A stretch of 64,000 nt of DNA from Planotetraspora mira (GCF_016863275.1 NZ_BOOO01000038.1:124001-188000); one strand, 5' to 3'; numbered from the stretch's first letter, positions 8,555 through 17,873 are shown. Numbers and translations are program-made. Notes: generated from the sequence alone by a model not told the origin.

Positions 8555-9493
8555 TCAGCGCACCTGCGGCGAGGGCGCCTGCTCCGTGCGGTCGAGGTCG
8601 GGCTCCAGGTAGATGACCCGGGCGATCGGCACGGCGGCGCGGATGCGCTGCTCGGCCTCGTCGATCCCCCGGGCGATCTCGGTCGCCGTGTCGTCGTGGT
8701 CGACCGCGATCTTCGCCGCCACGAGGAGTTCCTCGGGGCCCAGGTGGAGCGTGCGGAGGTGGATGACCTTGGTGACCTCGGGGGCGTTCTCCAGGGCGGC
8801 GCAGATCTGCTCCTCGACCTCGGGCGCGGCGCTCTCCCCGATCAGCAGCGACTTGGTCTCCATCGCGAGGACGAAGGCGATGGCGGCGAGCAGCACGCCG
8901 ATCATGATCGTCCCGATGCCGTCCCAGACGGCGTCACCGGTGACCACCGCCATGGTCACGCCGAACAGCGCGAAGATGAGGCCCAGCAGCGCACCGAGGT
9001 CCTCCAGCAGGACGACGGGCAACTCGGGGGCCTTGGACCTGCGGATGAACCTCACCCACGACGCGTCGCCCTTGTGGGGCAACGACTCCTTGATGGCGGT
9101 CCTGAACGAGAAGCCCTCAGCGATGATGGCGAAGATCAGCACACTGAAGGCCCAGATCGGCGACTCGACGGGGTGCGGGTCAGCGATCTTGTGCCAGCCC
9201 TCGTAGATGGAGAACAGCGCGCCGATGCTGAACAACACGAGGGCCACGACGAAGGCGTAGAAGTACCGCTCACGGCCGAACCCGAACGGGTGGGTGCGGG
9301 TCCGCGCCCGCTCCGCCCGCTTGCCGCCCAGCAGCAGCAGAGCCTGGTTCCCGGAGTCGGCCACCGAGTGGACGGACTCCGCGAGCATCGATGACGACCC
9401 CGTGAAGACGAACGCCACGAACTTCGCCACCGCGATCGCCAGGTTGGCGCTCAGCGCCGCGATGATCGCCTTGGATCCGCCACTCGCACTCAC
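8555..9493 (-). CDS. Cation diffusion facilitator transporter (SLC30A9-like)
   Basis: 312 residues, GTG start with AGGAG 5 bp upstream. Six hydrophobic segments, then a C-terminal cytoplasmic domain (from about residue 215) with alternating VxxVxxLRTLHLGPEELLVAAK strands as in CDF dimerisation domains. The second helix carries MLAESVHSVADSGNQ, keeping HxxxD but with Glu where the first Asp of classical Zn exporters lies; the fifth helix has LLEDLGALLGL in place of HxxxD. That pattern belongs to the SLC30A9-like branch, whose substrate may be Zn, Mn or Fe. It would export a divalent cation across the cytoplasmic membrane. It lies between DUF6230 and the SIS gene on the same strand, as an accessory in the conserved block. 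Confidence 0.88.
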   Translation of the reverse strand: MSASGGSKAIIAALSANLAIAVAKFVAFVFTGSSSMLAESVHSVADSGNQALLLLGGKRAERARTRTHPFGFGRERYFYAFVVALVLFSIGALFSIYEGWHKIADPHPVESPIWAFSVLIFAIIAEGFSFRTAIKESLPHKGDASWVRFIRRSKAPELPVVLLEDLGALLGLIFALFGVTMAVVTGDAVWDGIGTIMIGVLLAAIAFVLAMETKSLLIGESAAPEVEEQICAALENAPEVTKVIHLRTLHLGPEELLVAAKIAVDHDDTATEIARGIDEAEQRIRAAVPIARVIYLEPDLDRTEQAPSPQVR

Positions 9494-9536
9494 AAGAACT
9501 CCTCAGGAATCGGCCAAAAAGATCCTAGAGCGAAAT

Positions 9537-10679
9537 TCAGGCCCTGAGTTCCGTGACGTCCGAAAACGACTCCGGGTCGATGCCGTATCCCAGCGCGGCG
9601 TAGACGGCCGCGTAGTCGCCCAGACCGATCAGCGACGCGAGCCGCTCCAGCGGCTGGACGCCCTCGGCCACGACCTCGGAGACGGGAACGCCCCTGTCCT
9701 CCGCCAGCCCGACGGCCGCCGTACGGTTCCTGACGACCTGCTCCTGCTCCTCGGCGTCACGCAGCAGGACGAGACGCAGCTTGGCGCCCTCGCCACCCGG
9801 CTCGTCGGCGAAGGGGTCGGCGAAGACGTCCCGCCCCGCGAGCGGCCCGCTGAACGCGGCGAGCTGATGCCGGCTCTCCGGGATCTCTCCCCAGATGGCC
9901 GGATATTTGGCGATCTCGTTGAGCCGGAACGCCAGCCAACGGGCCGCGGCCCCGGCCAGGGGCGAGCTGCCCCAGATCATCGGGACGCTCCCCGCCAGCT
10001 CGGTCGCGAGCGTCTTGCCGGGGTTGATGAACGACTCGCTGGACGGCCGGCATCGGTGGGCGATGTCCTCCAGCCGCACGGCCGCCGCCTCGAAAACGTC
10101 CTCGCCGGCCTCCACCAGCCCGAGCGCCGAGGCCGCGACGACCAGCGGGACTGCGAGCTCCCACAACGTCCCGCCCGACCGCGCGGCCTCGCCCTCCAGC
10201 GGCACGTACGGCCCGCCCGCCCGCGTCACCACATGCTCGAGCGGGGACCGCGCCGGTCCGACGCCCATGATCGAGGCGCCGCGCCGGGCAGCCTCCGCCG
10301 CCGGGGCGAAGGTCTCCTCCCCGTCGCCGGGACGCGAGACCGCCATGACGACGTCGGCGGCGCCGACCCAGCCCGGCAGCCGGTGGCCGCGGACGGTGAC
10401 GACCGGCAACGGCGCGCCGTACCCGATGACGGCGTCGAGCACGTCGCCCGCTACGGCGGAGCCGCCCGTGCCCACCACCACGATCGCCCGGGGACGGCCG
10501 AACCGCCCGAGGGAGGCCACCTGCGCCTCGACGGCGGCCCGGTAGGCGGTGCGCACCCGAGCCGCCGAGGACGCGACGGCCCGCAGCACGCCCGAAGGAT
10601 CACCCTCGGCCAGATATGCCTGGTCGTCGAGGCGATCCGGCTCGAACACCGTGCCGGGTGCCGCTCCGGCGTCGGTCAT
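9537..10679 (-). CDS. SIS-domain phosphosugar isomerase (PGI/PMI-like)
   Basis: 380 residues from the ATG at 10679, whose first bases overlap the stop of the Trm112-like gene (ATGA). The N-terminal SIS domain contains RAIVVVGTGGSAVAGDVLD and VMAVSRPGDGEET; the central part has TLWELAVPLVVAASALGLVE and the C-terminal third matches the bifunctional phosphoglucose/phosphomannose isomerase C-domain (RLVLLRDAEEQ, ending with YAAVYAALGYGIDP). It would interconvert fructose-6-P with glucose-6-P and/or mannose-6-P, feeding the adjacent phosphomannomutase. This gene occupies the Rv3256c position of the conserved order. The known family often lost one of the two activities, so the exact substrate is open. 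Confidence 0.85.
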   Translation of the reverse strand: MTDAGAAPGTVFEPDRLDDQAYLAEGDPSGVLRAVASSAARVRTAYRAAVEAQVASLGRFGRPRAIVVVGTGGSAVAGDVLDAVIGYGAPLPVVTVRGHRLPGWVGAADVVMAVSRPGDGEETFAPAAEAARRGASIMGVGPARSPLEHVVTRAGGPYVPLEGEAARSGGTLWELAVPLVVAASALGLVEAGEDVFEAAAVRLEDIAHRCRPSSESFINPGKTLATELAGSVPMIWGSSPLAGAAARWLAFRLNEIAKYPAIWGEIPESRHQLAAFSGPLAGRDVFADPFADEPGGEGAKLRLVLLRDAEEQEQVVRNRTAAVGLAEDRGVPVSEVVAEGVQPLERLASLIGLGDYAAVYAALGYGIDPESFSDVTELRA

Positions 10680-10849
10680 GCCTTGCGAGCCTCGTCGACC
10701 AGGAGAACCGGGATGTCGTCGCGGACCGGATAGACCAGCCCGCACTCCGAGGACGTGCAGGCGAGTTCGTCGGTGTCGCTCTCCACACGCAGGGGGGACT
10801 TGCACGCCGGACAGGCCAGAATGTCCAGCAGCCAGTCGTCGATCTTCAA
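10676..10849 (-). CDS. Trm112-like zinc-ribbon protein
   Basis: 57 residues from a TTG at 10849, preceded by AAGGAG at good spacing; the longer in-frame extension would overlap manB and shows no homology. Sequence: LLDILACPACKSPLRVE, then LACTSSECGLVYPVRDDIPVLL. The CPxC knuckle and the DIPVLL end are diagnostic of the Trm112/YcaR family. Trm112 in eukaryotes activates methyltransferases; the bacterial role is unclear. It starts 6 bp after the manB stop and overlaps the SIS start, so manB, this gene and the SIS gene are one translationally coupled unit, a linkage conserved in actinobacteria. Confidence 0.85.
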   Translation of the reverse strand: MKIDDWLLDILACPACKSPLRVESDTDELACTSSECGLVYPVRDDIPVLLVDEARKA

Positions 10850-10854
10850 CTCGG

Positions 10855-12210
10855 TCAGCTCCTTACCACAGCGAGCACTTCGTCGCGCACGGTGGCCATC
10901 ATGTTCTCGTCGGTCGCCTCGGCGTTGAGCCGCAGCAGCGGCTCTGTGTTGGACGGGCGCAGGTTGAACCACCAGCCGGGGCCGGTCACGGTGAGACCGT
11001 CCAGCTCGTCGAACCTAACACCCTCCCGTCCCGAGAATGTCGCGCGAACCCTGTCGAGCGCCGCGCCCTGGTCGGAGACCGTGCTGTTCAGCTCGCCGGA
11101 CGCCGCATACCGCGCGTAGCGCGACAGCGTCTCCGACAGCGGCCTGTCCTGTTCGCCGAGCGCGGCCAGCACGTGCAGTGCGGCCAGCATCCCGGAGTCG
11201 GCGAACCAGAAGTCACGGAAGTAGTAGTGGGCCGAGTGCTCGCCCCCGAAGACGGCGCCGGTCCTGGCCATCTCGGCCTTGATGAACGAGTGCCCCACGC
11301 GCGTGCGCACCGGGAGGCCGCCGTGCTCGGCGACGATCTCCGGGACGCCCTGGGACGTGATCAGGTTGTGGATGACCGTGGCCCCCGGATGCCGGGCCAG
11401 CTCCCGGACGGCGACCAGCGAGGTGATCGTGGACGGGGAGACCGACTCGCCGTTCTCGTCGATCACCCAGCAGCGGTCGGCGTCGCCGTCGAACGCGAGG
11501 CCGATGTCGGCTCCCCTGTCGACGACCGCCTGCTGCAGGTCGCGCAGGTTCGCCGGCTCGAGCGGGTTCGCCTCGTGGTTGGGGAAGGTCCCGTCGAGCT
11601 CGAAGTAGAGCGCGGTCAGCTCGATCGGCAGTCCCTGGAAGACCGGGGGAACCGTGTATCCGCCCATGCCGTTGCCGGCGTCGACCACGACCTTGAGCGG
11701 CCGGATGCCCGACAGGTCGACCAACGATTTGAGGTGCCCGGCGTAGTCCGCCAGCAGGTCCCGCCGCGTCACCTCGCCCTTGCCCGGGACGCCGCCCAGA
11801 CCTGCGGCCAGCAGTTCGGCGGCGCGGTCGCGGATCTCGGTGAGGCCCGTGTCCGCGCCCACCGGCACCGCGCCGGCCCGGCACATCTTCATGCCGTTGT
11901 ACCGCGCGGGGTTGTGGCTGGCGGTGAACATGACCCCCGGCAGCCCGAGGGAGCCGCTGGCGTAATAGAGCAGGTCCGTCGAGCCGAGGCCGGTGTTCAC
12001 GACGTCGGCGCCGCGCGAGGTCGCCCCGCGCGCGAAGGCCGCGGCCAGCGGGACCGAGGAGGGCCGCATGTCATAGGCCATCACCATGGCCGCGGCATCG
12101 GTCACCTCGACGAACGCCGCTCCGACGGCCTCGGCGGCCTCCTCGTCGAGCTCGTCCGGCACGACGCCACGCACGTCGTACGCCTTGAAAATCCTGCTGA
12201 GATCGGCCAC
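10855..12210 (-). CDS. manB: Phosphomannomutase/phosphoglucomutase
   Basis: 451 residues from the GTG at 12210 (the frame extends to 12243, but homologues begin near LSRIFKAYDVRG). All four alpha-D-phosphohexomutase domains are present: KAYDVRG at the N-terminus, the active serine loop FTASHNPARYNGMK, the Mg-binding DGDADR, and the C-terminal phosphate-binding RPSNTEPLLRL. It interconverts mannose-6-P and mannose-1-P (and probably glucose phosphates), supplying GDP-mannose with the guanylyltransferase at 28.7 kb. It corresponds to Rv3257c. First gene of the manB-Trm112-SIS unit. Confidence 0.95.
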   Translation of the reverse strand: MADLSRIFKAYDVRGVVPDELDEEAAEAVGAAFVEVTDAAAMVMAYDMRPSSVPLAAAFARGATSRGADVVNTGLGSTDLLYYASGSLGLPGVMFTASHNPARYNGMKMCRAGAVPVGADTGLTEIRDRAAELLAAGLGGVPGKGEVTRRDLLADYAGHLKSLVDLSGIRPLKVVVDAGNGMGGYTVPPVFQGLPIELTALYFELDGTFPNHEANPLEPANLRDLQQAVVDRGADIGLAFDGDADRCWVIDENGESVSPSTITSLVAVRELARHPGATVIHNLITSQGVPEIVAEHGGLPVRTRVGHSFIKAEMARTGAVFGGEHSAHYYFRDFWFADSGMLAALHVLAALGEQDRPLSETLSRYARYAASGELNSTVSDQGAALDRVRATFSGREGVRFDELDGLTVTGPGWWFNLRPSNTEPLLRLNAEATDENMMATVRDEVLAVVRS

Positions 12211-12303
12211 GACAGTCCCCGGACTCCTTGATGTCTCGCACATGAGCCTATAGCGCCTGATCGTTTCGGACGGCGGGCGGAATCGCGGTGCCGTACGGGG
12301 AGG

Positions 12304-12669
12304 TCACCGCTCCCGGTTGGGCTGGGCCGACTTCAGGACCCGGAGATGCCCTCGCCTGCCGACCTCGACCGCCTGGCCGATGGGCTCCCCCGCGGCGGGG
12401 GCGGGGCGGGCGGCCTCGCGGACCGCGTTGGCGAGCGCCTCGAGATCGTCTCCGCTGGGCGAGCCGGCCTCCGACGGCAGTCGGACGACCTCCCAGCCGC
12501 GCGGCGCGGTGAGCCGTTCCGCATGCTCCGCACACAGGTCGTAACAGTGCGGCTCGACGTACGTCGCCAGGGGCCCGAGGACGGCGGTCGAGTCGGCGTA
12601 GACATACGTGAGTGTGAAGACGGCAGGCTGCCTGCAGGCGGTACGGGAACAGCTGCGGACGGGGCTCAC
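12304..12669 (-). CDS. DUF3499 family protein
   Basis: 121 residues from the GTG at 12669, where the conserved core SPVRSCSRTACRQPAVFTL begins; the frame runs open to 12774 and the extra 35 residues hold a CPNC...MC pattern that could be a genuine zinc-binding extension or chance. The shorter start leaves 128 bp for a promoter shared with the divergent metallopeptidase-like gene. Core motifs: CSRTAC, YVYADSTAVLGPL, PHCYDLCAEHAERLTAPRGWE. Cys and His spacing suggests a small zinc-binding protein. It corresponds to Rv3258c and lies between manB and the metallopeptidase-like gene as in other actinobacteria. Function unknown. Confidence 0.8.
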   Translation of the reverse strand: MSPVRSCSRTACRQPAVFTLTYVYADSTAVLGPLATYVEPHCYDLCAEHAERLTAPRGWEVVRLPSEAGSPSGDDLEALANAVREAARPAPAAGEPIGQAVEVGRRGHLRVLKSAQPNRER

Positions 12670-12797
12670 GGAGGGACCGTATCCGGTCCGCGTGCACATT
12701 GCCACCACCCCGAAGCTCTTATCGAGCGTGTCGCCACAATTCGGACAGCGGCGATACGGCTCGCCGCGCGTCACGGGCGGCGCTTTAAGCTGACTGC

Positions 12798-13271
12798 GTG
12801 ACAGAGCCGAGCGAGCGTGGCGACATGCCGCAGCCGAAGCGACGTGTGCGCCGACGTGATCGGCACGGGCGCGGGATGCGCGGCCCGCTGGCCCCGGCTC
12901 ACGTCCCCATCTCCAAGTCCCGCGGCGAGCGGTTCGACGACCTGGTGCTCGAGGCGGTCGACCGGCTCAAGCCGCGTTGGGGCGCCCAGCTCGCCTCCGT
13001 CGAGTTCGCCGTCGAAGAGGTCCCCCCGGTGAACGAGCTGATCGACGGGCCAGCGAGGCTGTCGTCCGACCCCATCCCCTTCGGCAGGGCCGATCCGGCG
13101 AGCGGCGGGGATCCTGCCGCCGTGGTCGTCTATCGCCGCCCCCTCGAGGCGCGCGCACGAGACCGGGACCAGCTCGGCACGCTCGTCTTCGACGTCGTCG
13201 TGGAGCAGGTCGCCAGCCTCCTCGGCCAGACCCCCGAGACGATCGACCCCGGATACGACGACCGCCACTAG
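12798..13271 (+). CDS. Metallopeptidase-family (minimal zincin) homologue, active site degenerate
   Basis: 157 residues, GTG start. A basic N-terminus RRVRRRDRHGRGMRGPLAP is followed by the core FDDLVLEAVDRLKPRWGAQL and VEFAVEEVPP, and the C-terminal segment DQLGTLVFDVVVEQVASLLG. This is the actinobacterial metallopeptidase family of the Rv3259 position. In zincins the last helix should present HExxH; streptomycete members as I recall them keep at least HE at this point, whereas here the aligned residues are FD, so neither His nor catalytic Glu is present. It is probably not a protease. It is divergent from DUF3499 and convergent with DUF5719 (11 bp apart). Confidence 0.8.
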   Translation: MTEPSERGDMPQPKRRVRRRDRHGRGMRGPLAPAHVPISKSRGERFDDLVLEAVDRLKPRWGAQLASVEFAVEEVPPVNELIDGPARLSSDPIPFGRADPASGGDPAAVVVYRRPLEARARDRDQLGTLVFDVVVEQVASLLGQTPETIDPGYDDRH

Positions 13272-13282
13272 GGCGGCCCTGT

Positions 13283-14806
13283 TCACGGCAGGACGGCGCT
13301 CGGCGAGTCGGCGGTGGGCGGGACGAGCGCCCAGATGGTCGCGGGAGCGAGCGGCTGGTCCGTGATCAGCTGACCGCTGGGGGTGTCCTCGACGAGCACC
13401 CGCCCGCCGTACACGGGCCCCGACCCGGGCTGCGGCTGGATGACGACGCTGAACCCCGACTCGCCGCCGGGCGGCGCGGCCAGCTTGACCTCCTTGGTCC
13501 GGGCGGCGGGCACCTTGACCTCGACGGGCTCCGGCACGGCACCCCTCTTCGGCACCAACTGGACCTTGAGCGTGGCCGCGGCGAACGGGGCCGACAGGAC
13601 CAGGCGGGACTCCTGCTTGCGGGTGACCCGGTTGTCCGCCACGACGCTGCCCAGATCGATCGGCGAGGCCCCCGCGGTGAAGGCGACGTCCTGGCTCAGG
13701 CCCGTCCCGGTGATCTTCATGCCCGCGATGATCGGGACGTCCGAGGTCAAAACGAGGGCGGCGGGCTGACCGCCGATTCCCGTGGACAGGTCGAAGGTGC
13801 TCGTCGACCCCGCCAGGACGTCGACGGTCTCCTTGTTCTTGAGCGCGTAGGAACCGTCCTTGAGCACGGCCTTCACCTGGACGACGGTGTCCTGCTCGCC
13901 CGGAGCCGTCACGTACAGCTCCCTGAGCCCGGCCATCCCCGGGATGCCGGGTACCACGACCTGGGTGGACGGAGGTGCGGCCACGGGCAGCCAGTCGACG
14001 CCCTCGGCCTTGCCGAGCACCGCCTTGATCGCCGCCGCCACGCGTCCGCCGCTCGTGCTGACCTCCACGGCCATCACCAGTGGAGAGGGCGCGAGGTCGC
14101 TCAGCTTGACCGTCCGGTGCTCGCCCGGCTGGAGGACCATGCCGCTCCCCCGGTCGCTGAGCACCGGCCCCTCACCGGCGTAGATCATGACCTCTACGTT
14201 GGCGGGAGCGGAGTCGGCGTTGGTGAGGTAGAGCGTCATGGCGGCCGCGGCGGGACCGGGCCCGACGAACCAGGCGTCCGCCCCCGGCTCGACGCAGCGC
14301 GTGGACGCCAGGCCCCGCTGGCTTCCCGCGTCCGCCCGTGCCGTCTGCGCGGCCTCGAGTCCGGCCGCCATCGACCCGGTGCCCGCGACGGCCAGCGGGG
14401 CGGTGCCGGCCTTCATGTCCTGCTGCCACAGGACGCCGGGCTGCTCGAGCGCCGCCGGCGGCTTTTCCGCCTTGTCTCCGGCGCCCTTCTTGGCGCCCTT
14501 CTTAGGAGCGTCCTTGCCTGGGGCGTCCTGGGGCGGGGCGCCCTCGTCGGGGGCCGGGGTCTCCGTGATCTCGCCCACGGTGGCGCTCCCCTGGCCTTGG
14601 GCGCCGGGGGGCGTCACCACGCTCACCCTGCTTCCGCCAGGAGACGGGCAGACGGTCGTCAGTGACTCCATGAGGGCCCGGACGGGCTTGGGCGGCGTGT
14701 GGACCACCGGGGCGGGCCGGCTCGCGTAGGCGACGCCGTAGAGGGCGCCGAGCGCCACGAGCACCAGCGCGAGCAGGCCGAAGCGGTTCTCGATCAGACT
14801 CTTCAC
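13283..14806 (-). CDS. DUF5719 family membrane-anchored extracytoplasmic protein
   Basis: 507 residues, GTG start overlapping the stop of the upstream glycosyltransferase by 4 bp (GTGA), so it is translated with it. Residues about 8-28 (FGLLALVLVALGALYGVAYA) form a single N-terminal anchor. Next come a low-complexity Ala/Pro/Lys stretch (about 90-125) and a large beta-rich C-terminal region with repeated TLYLTNADSAPANVEV-like and DVPIIAGMKITG-like strands typical of DUF5719. Orientation places the bulk outside the membrane. The constant linkage to the giant glycosyltransferase suggests a partner in making or exporting the same glycan. No enzymatic motif was seen. Confidence 0.85.
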   Translation of the reverse strand: MKSLIENRFGLLALVLVALGALYGVAYASRPAPVVHTPPKPVRALMESLTTVCPSPGGSRVSVVTPPGAQGQGSATVGEITETPAPDEGAPPQDAPGKDAPKKGAKKGAGDKAEKPPAALEQPGVLWQQDMKAGTAPLAVAGTGSMAAGLEAAQTARADAGSQRGLASTRCVEPGADAWFVGPGPAAAAMTLYLTNADSAPANVEVMIYAGEGPVLSDRGSGMVLQPGEHRTVKLSDLAPSPLVMAVEVSTSGGRVAAAIKAVLGKAEGVDWLPVAAPPSTQVVVPGIPGMAGLRELYVTAPGEQDTVVQVKAVLKDGSYALKNKETVDVLAGSTSTFDLSTGIGGQPAALVLTSDVPIIAGMKITGTGLSQDVAFTAGASPIDLGSVVADNRVTRKQESRLVLSAPFAAATLKVQLVPKRGAVPEPVEVKVPAARTKEVKLAAPPGGESGFSVVIQPQPGSGPVYGGRVLVEDTPSGQLITDQPLAPATIWALVPPTADSPSAVLP

Positions 14807-17661
14807 ACCGGCACCCGATCCTCACCAGCCCGGCGGCGTCCCCGGGGTTCCTCCTGTGGCACGTCGGCGTACTGCTCCTCCGCCTCGGCCGTACGGGCGC
14901 CCGGCGAGGCCAGGATCAATATGACGAGCAGGAGAGTCGCCTGAGCCCACAACCAGATCCTGTGCATGGAGCCGCCTCCTGACGGAGGAGGCGGCGCCGG
15001 AGCGGGCTGGGCCAGCCGCCACAGCCCCCCGGCCGCCGACAGGCTCATCCGCACCAGAGCCGGCTCGGAGTCCAGCGTGCGGTGCAGGGAGGCCTCGACC
15101 GGCCCCGGCACGCTGACGAACTGCACGCCGTACTGGGCGAGCGTCTGAGCGTAGGTGCCGCCGCGGCCGGAGGCGAGGCCGGCGACGGCCGTGCCGAACC
15201 GCTGGGCGGCGTCCTTCGGAGACTCGAGATCGGACTCCCCGATCAGGGGGGCGCCGCCGCGCAGGACGCTGTAGGTGACGACGCCGTCTCTCGGGCGCAG
15301 CACCAGCGTGCCCTGCCCCTTCGCCGACCCGACGGCGGCGAGCAGGGGCATGGGGTCGCGCACCCCCCGCTGGAGCGGTTCCTCCGCGCCGGACCTGACC
15401 CATACCGCCGCCGCCGCGAGAGGCGTCGCGAACGCCACGACGACGATCAGCCCGGCCGCGGCGCGGCGGAGCATTCCCGTGGCGGCGAACTCCCCGATCC
15501 AGCGGGCCGGGCGGGCGGCCGCCACGAGCAGTCCGGTGGCGGCGAAGGCCAGAGGGACTCCCGGCCAGACGGGGACGCCGTGGACGGTCAGGCGGCCGAC
15601 GACGATCGCCACCAGGACACCGAAGAGCATGACTCCCCAGCCGATCGCCACGACCATCTGGTGACGGCGTACGAGCAGGGCGGCCAGCGCGACGGCGACC
15701 AGGCCCGCGGTGACCCAGACCGGCGGTGTGCCGGGGCCGCCGGGGCTCAGCATCAGCAGGTTCTCCGCCCCCAGCCGGGGATCGGTCAGCGCGATGTCGT
15801 GCAGGCCCGACTCGAGCAGGATCCGGCCGGGATCCCCGACGAGTTGGGCGAGCCACGGGAAGAGCAGGACGATCGGGGTGCCGAGACCGATCGCGAGCGC
15901 CATGCCCACGCCCTTGCGCACCCCGGCGAAGGACACCGCTGCGAGCGCGCCCAGGATGGCCACCAGCACGTAGAGGAGCGGGACGAAGGCCGTGCCGATC
16001 GCGAGGAGGAGGCCGAACCCCCATGCCGCGCGGCGCGAGCCCGCGACGATCCTGGTCGCGAGCGCCGCGTAGACGGGAAGCAGCACGAAGACGATCGCGG
16101 TGCCCAGGCGCCCGCTCGCGATCACCCCCGTCGCGACCGGCAGCAGGGCGTAGGTGGCGGCCAGCCACACCCTCGCGGGCGTGTACGAGATCATCTTCTT
16201 GGTCGCCGCGTACGCGGAGAAGCCGGCCAGCGGCACGCAGCCCAGGAGCAGGACGGAGACCGCCAGCCACGTCTTGCCCAGGAAGATCGTGGAGACCAGG
16301 GCCAGCAGCGCGACGTACGGAGGGGTCCAGGTGTCCGAGCCGAGGCCCGTCACGTGGTGGTTCTCGGTGTAGAGGCGCCAGAGGTCGGAGGCTCCGCCGG
16401 TGATCGGCACCAGTGAGCCGCCGCCGAGGAGGCCGCCGTAGAGAAGGGACCGCTCGGCCGCCACGGTGACGGCCAGGAGCGCGAGGCAGAGCAGGACGCC
16501 GGGGCTCGTGAACAGCCGCTGCATCAGGCCGGAGTCGCTGAGCAACTCCTCGCCGTCCTCCTCGTCCGTCTCCGCCGCGGCGTGGTGGCGGCCGGCCGAG
16601 TCGACGGGCCCGGCGCCCGCGATGAAGCCCTGCACCATGTCGGCGAGCCGTCTGAACGCCGCACCCGGGGGGGTGAGCAGGCGCGCGACCGACGGGTATC
16701 CCTGCTTACGCCACTGTCTGCGCCGCCTGCGCGCTCGGCTCAGCCGTCCGGGACGGCCGATGACGGAGGCCAGCGCGGCCATCTCGTCGAGGGCGTTCGC
16801 GGGTTGCTTGGCCACGAGGAACAGGACGGTCCGGAACACCGATCCGAAGATGTTCCGGAAGATCGACCGAATCAGCGCCCAGAACGGCAGGTTCGCCATG
16901 ATGACCAGCAGCGCGTTGCGCCGGTCGAGTCTGCGCGGATGCTCGTTGCTCACCGAGAGCCGTCTGCGGCGGCGGGTCGCGGCCTCGGCGTGCCAGGCCA
17001 CCGCCTCCGTCACGTTGACCACCCGGTGGCCCGCGGCCCGAGCCCGCCAGCACAGGTCGAGGTCGTCGCGGAACAGCGGGAGTTCCGGGTCGAGGCCGGA
17101 CAACTGGTCCCAGACGTCGCGCCGGATCAGCATGCCCGCCGTGGAGACCGACAGCACGTCGCGGAGGCCCTCGCCGTCGTGCTGGCCCTGGTCGTACTCC
17201 CTCGGTTCCAGGCCCGTGTCCCGCATCCCCGATCGGCTGACGGTGACGCCGATCTCCAGCAGCGAGCGCCTGTCGAGCCAGTCGAGGAGCTTGGGCCCGA
17301 GGATCGCGGCGCCCGGATCCTGGTCGGCGGCCCACAGCAGGGCCTGCAGCGCCTGGGGGTCGGGGGCGCAGTCGTCGTGGAGCAGCCAGACCCACTCGTC
17401 GACCGGTTCGTGTCCCTGGGCGCGCGGAAGCCTGTCCAGGACTTCGTGGACGGCCTCGCCGAAGCCGGTGGACCTCGGCATGGTCAGCACGCTGCCGGCG
17501 CCGAAGGCCTCGGTCAGCATCTGCCCGCCGCCGTCGCGGCTGCCGTTGTCGACGCCGACGACGCGGTCAAGCGGCCGGGTCTGGCGCCGGATCGCCGCCA
17601 GTGTCTCCTTGAGCCAGCGTGCGCCGTCGTGAGCGACGACGATCGCGGTGACCGATTGCAC
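14803..17661 (-). CDS. Giant polytopic family 2 glycosyltransferase
   Basis: 952 residues, GTG start. The N-terminal cytoplasmic GT-A domain (about 1-260) shows VTAIVVAHDGARWLKETL, VVGVDNGSRDGG, the metal-binding-like WLLHDDCAPD, and LFRDDLDLCWRARAAGHRVV near the acceptor site. A basic linker follows (about 305-325, RARRRRRQWRK). From about residue 385 there are some 12 or more hydrophobic helices ending near 860, and an extracytoplasmic stretch TPPYVALLALVS... among them, giving a GT-C-like body. It probably makes and moves a lipid-linked surface polysaccharide. whiB lies upstream behind a terminator; DUF5719 overlaps downstream. Substrate unknown. Confidence 0.85.
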   Translation of the reverse strand: MQSVTAIVVAHDGARWLKETLAAIRRQTRPLDRVVGVDNGSRDGGGQMLTEAFGAGSVLTMPRSTGFGEAVHEVLDRLPRAQGHEPVDEWVWLLHDDCAPDPQALQALLWAADQDPGAAILGPKLLDWLDRRSLLEIGVTVSRSGMRDTGLEPREYDQGQHDGEGLRDVLSVSTAGMLIRRDVWDQLSGLDPELPLFRDDLDLCWRARAAGHRVVNVTEAVAWHAEAATRRRRRLSVSNEHPRRLDRRNALLVIMANLPFWALIRSIFRNIFGSVFRTVLFLVAKQPANALDEMAALASVIGRPGRLSRARRRRRQWRKQGYPSVARLLTPPGAAFRRLADMVQGFIAGAGPVDSAGRHHAAAETDEEDGEELLSDSGLMQRLFTSPGVLLCLALLAVTVAAERSLLYGGLLGGGSLVPITGGASDLWRLYTENHHVTGLGSDTWTPPYVALLALVSTIFLGKTWLAVSVLLLGCVPLAGFSAYAATKKMISYTPARVWLAATYALLPVATGVIASGRLGTAIVFVLLPVYAALATRIVAGSRRAAWGFGLLLAIGTAFVPLLYVLVAILGALAAVSFAGVRKGVGMALAIGLGTPIVLLFPWLAQLVGDPGRILLESGLHDIALTDPRLGAENLLMLSPGGPGTPPVWVTAGLVAVALAALLVRRHQMVVAIGWGVMLFGVLVAIVVGRLTVHGVPVWPGVPLAFAATGLLVAAARPARWIGEFAATGMLRRAAAGLIVVVAFATPLAAAAVWVRSGAEEPLQRGVRDPMPLLAAVGSAKGQGTLVLRPRDGVVTYSVLRGGAPLIGESDLESPKDAAQRFGTAVAGLASGRGGTYAQTLAQYGVQFVSVPGPVEASLHRTLDSEPALVRMSLSAAGGLWRLAQPAPAPPPPSGGGSMHRIWLWAQATLLLVILILASPGARTAEAEEQYADVPQEEPRGRRRAGEDRVPV

Positions 17662-17795
17662 GTCAGGTCCTTGGGGGTCGTACGGCTGGCTGAGCGCCGC
17701 CCACGATACGGCAACCTGGGACAGCCGATCACATGTGCGCCGAACCGTTAGATCGGAAGAGGCCTGACTCGAACCGGCTGATCACCCGTGTGAAG

Positions 17796-17848
17796 CACTG
17801 AGCGGGGGTCACGCGTTCCCGTTCGGAACGTGTGACCCCCGCCCAGTG
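17796..17848 (-). terminator. Strong hairpin terminator after whiB
   Basis: CACTGAGCGGGGGTCACGCG (17796-17815) with TTCC pairs with GGAACGTGTGACCCCCGCCCAGTG (shown as the arm 17825-17848), leaving a CGTT-type loop. The stem is about 20 bp with few mismatches and GC-rich. No long U-tract follows, as is common in actinobacteria. It lies 25 bp after the whiB stop and upstream of the giant glycosyltransferase, separating the two units. Confidence 0.75.
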
Positions 17849-17873
17849 TTCACAACGTGGTTCTCAAGATGGT

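Noticed and set aside
10680-10805. N-terminal extension of the SIS isomerase to 10805
   Set aside because: The extension lies opposite in frame to the Trm112-like gene and has no homology; the ATG at 10679 overlaps that gene's stop in the usual coupled way.
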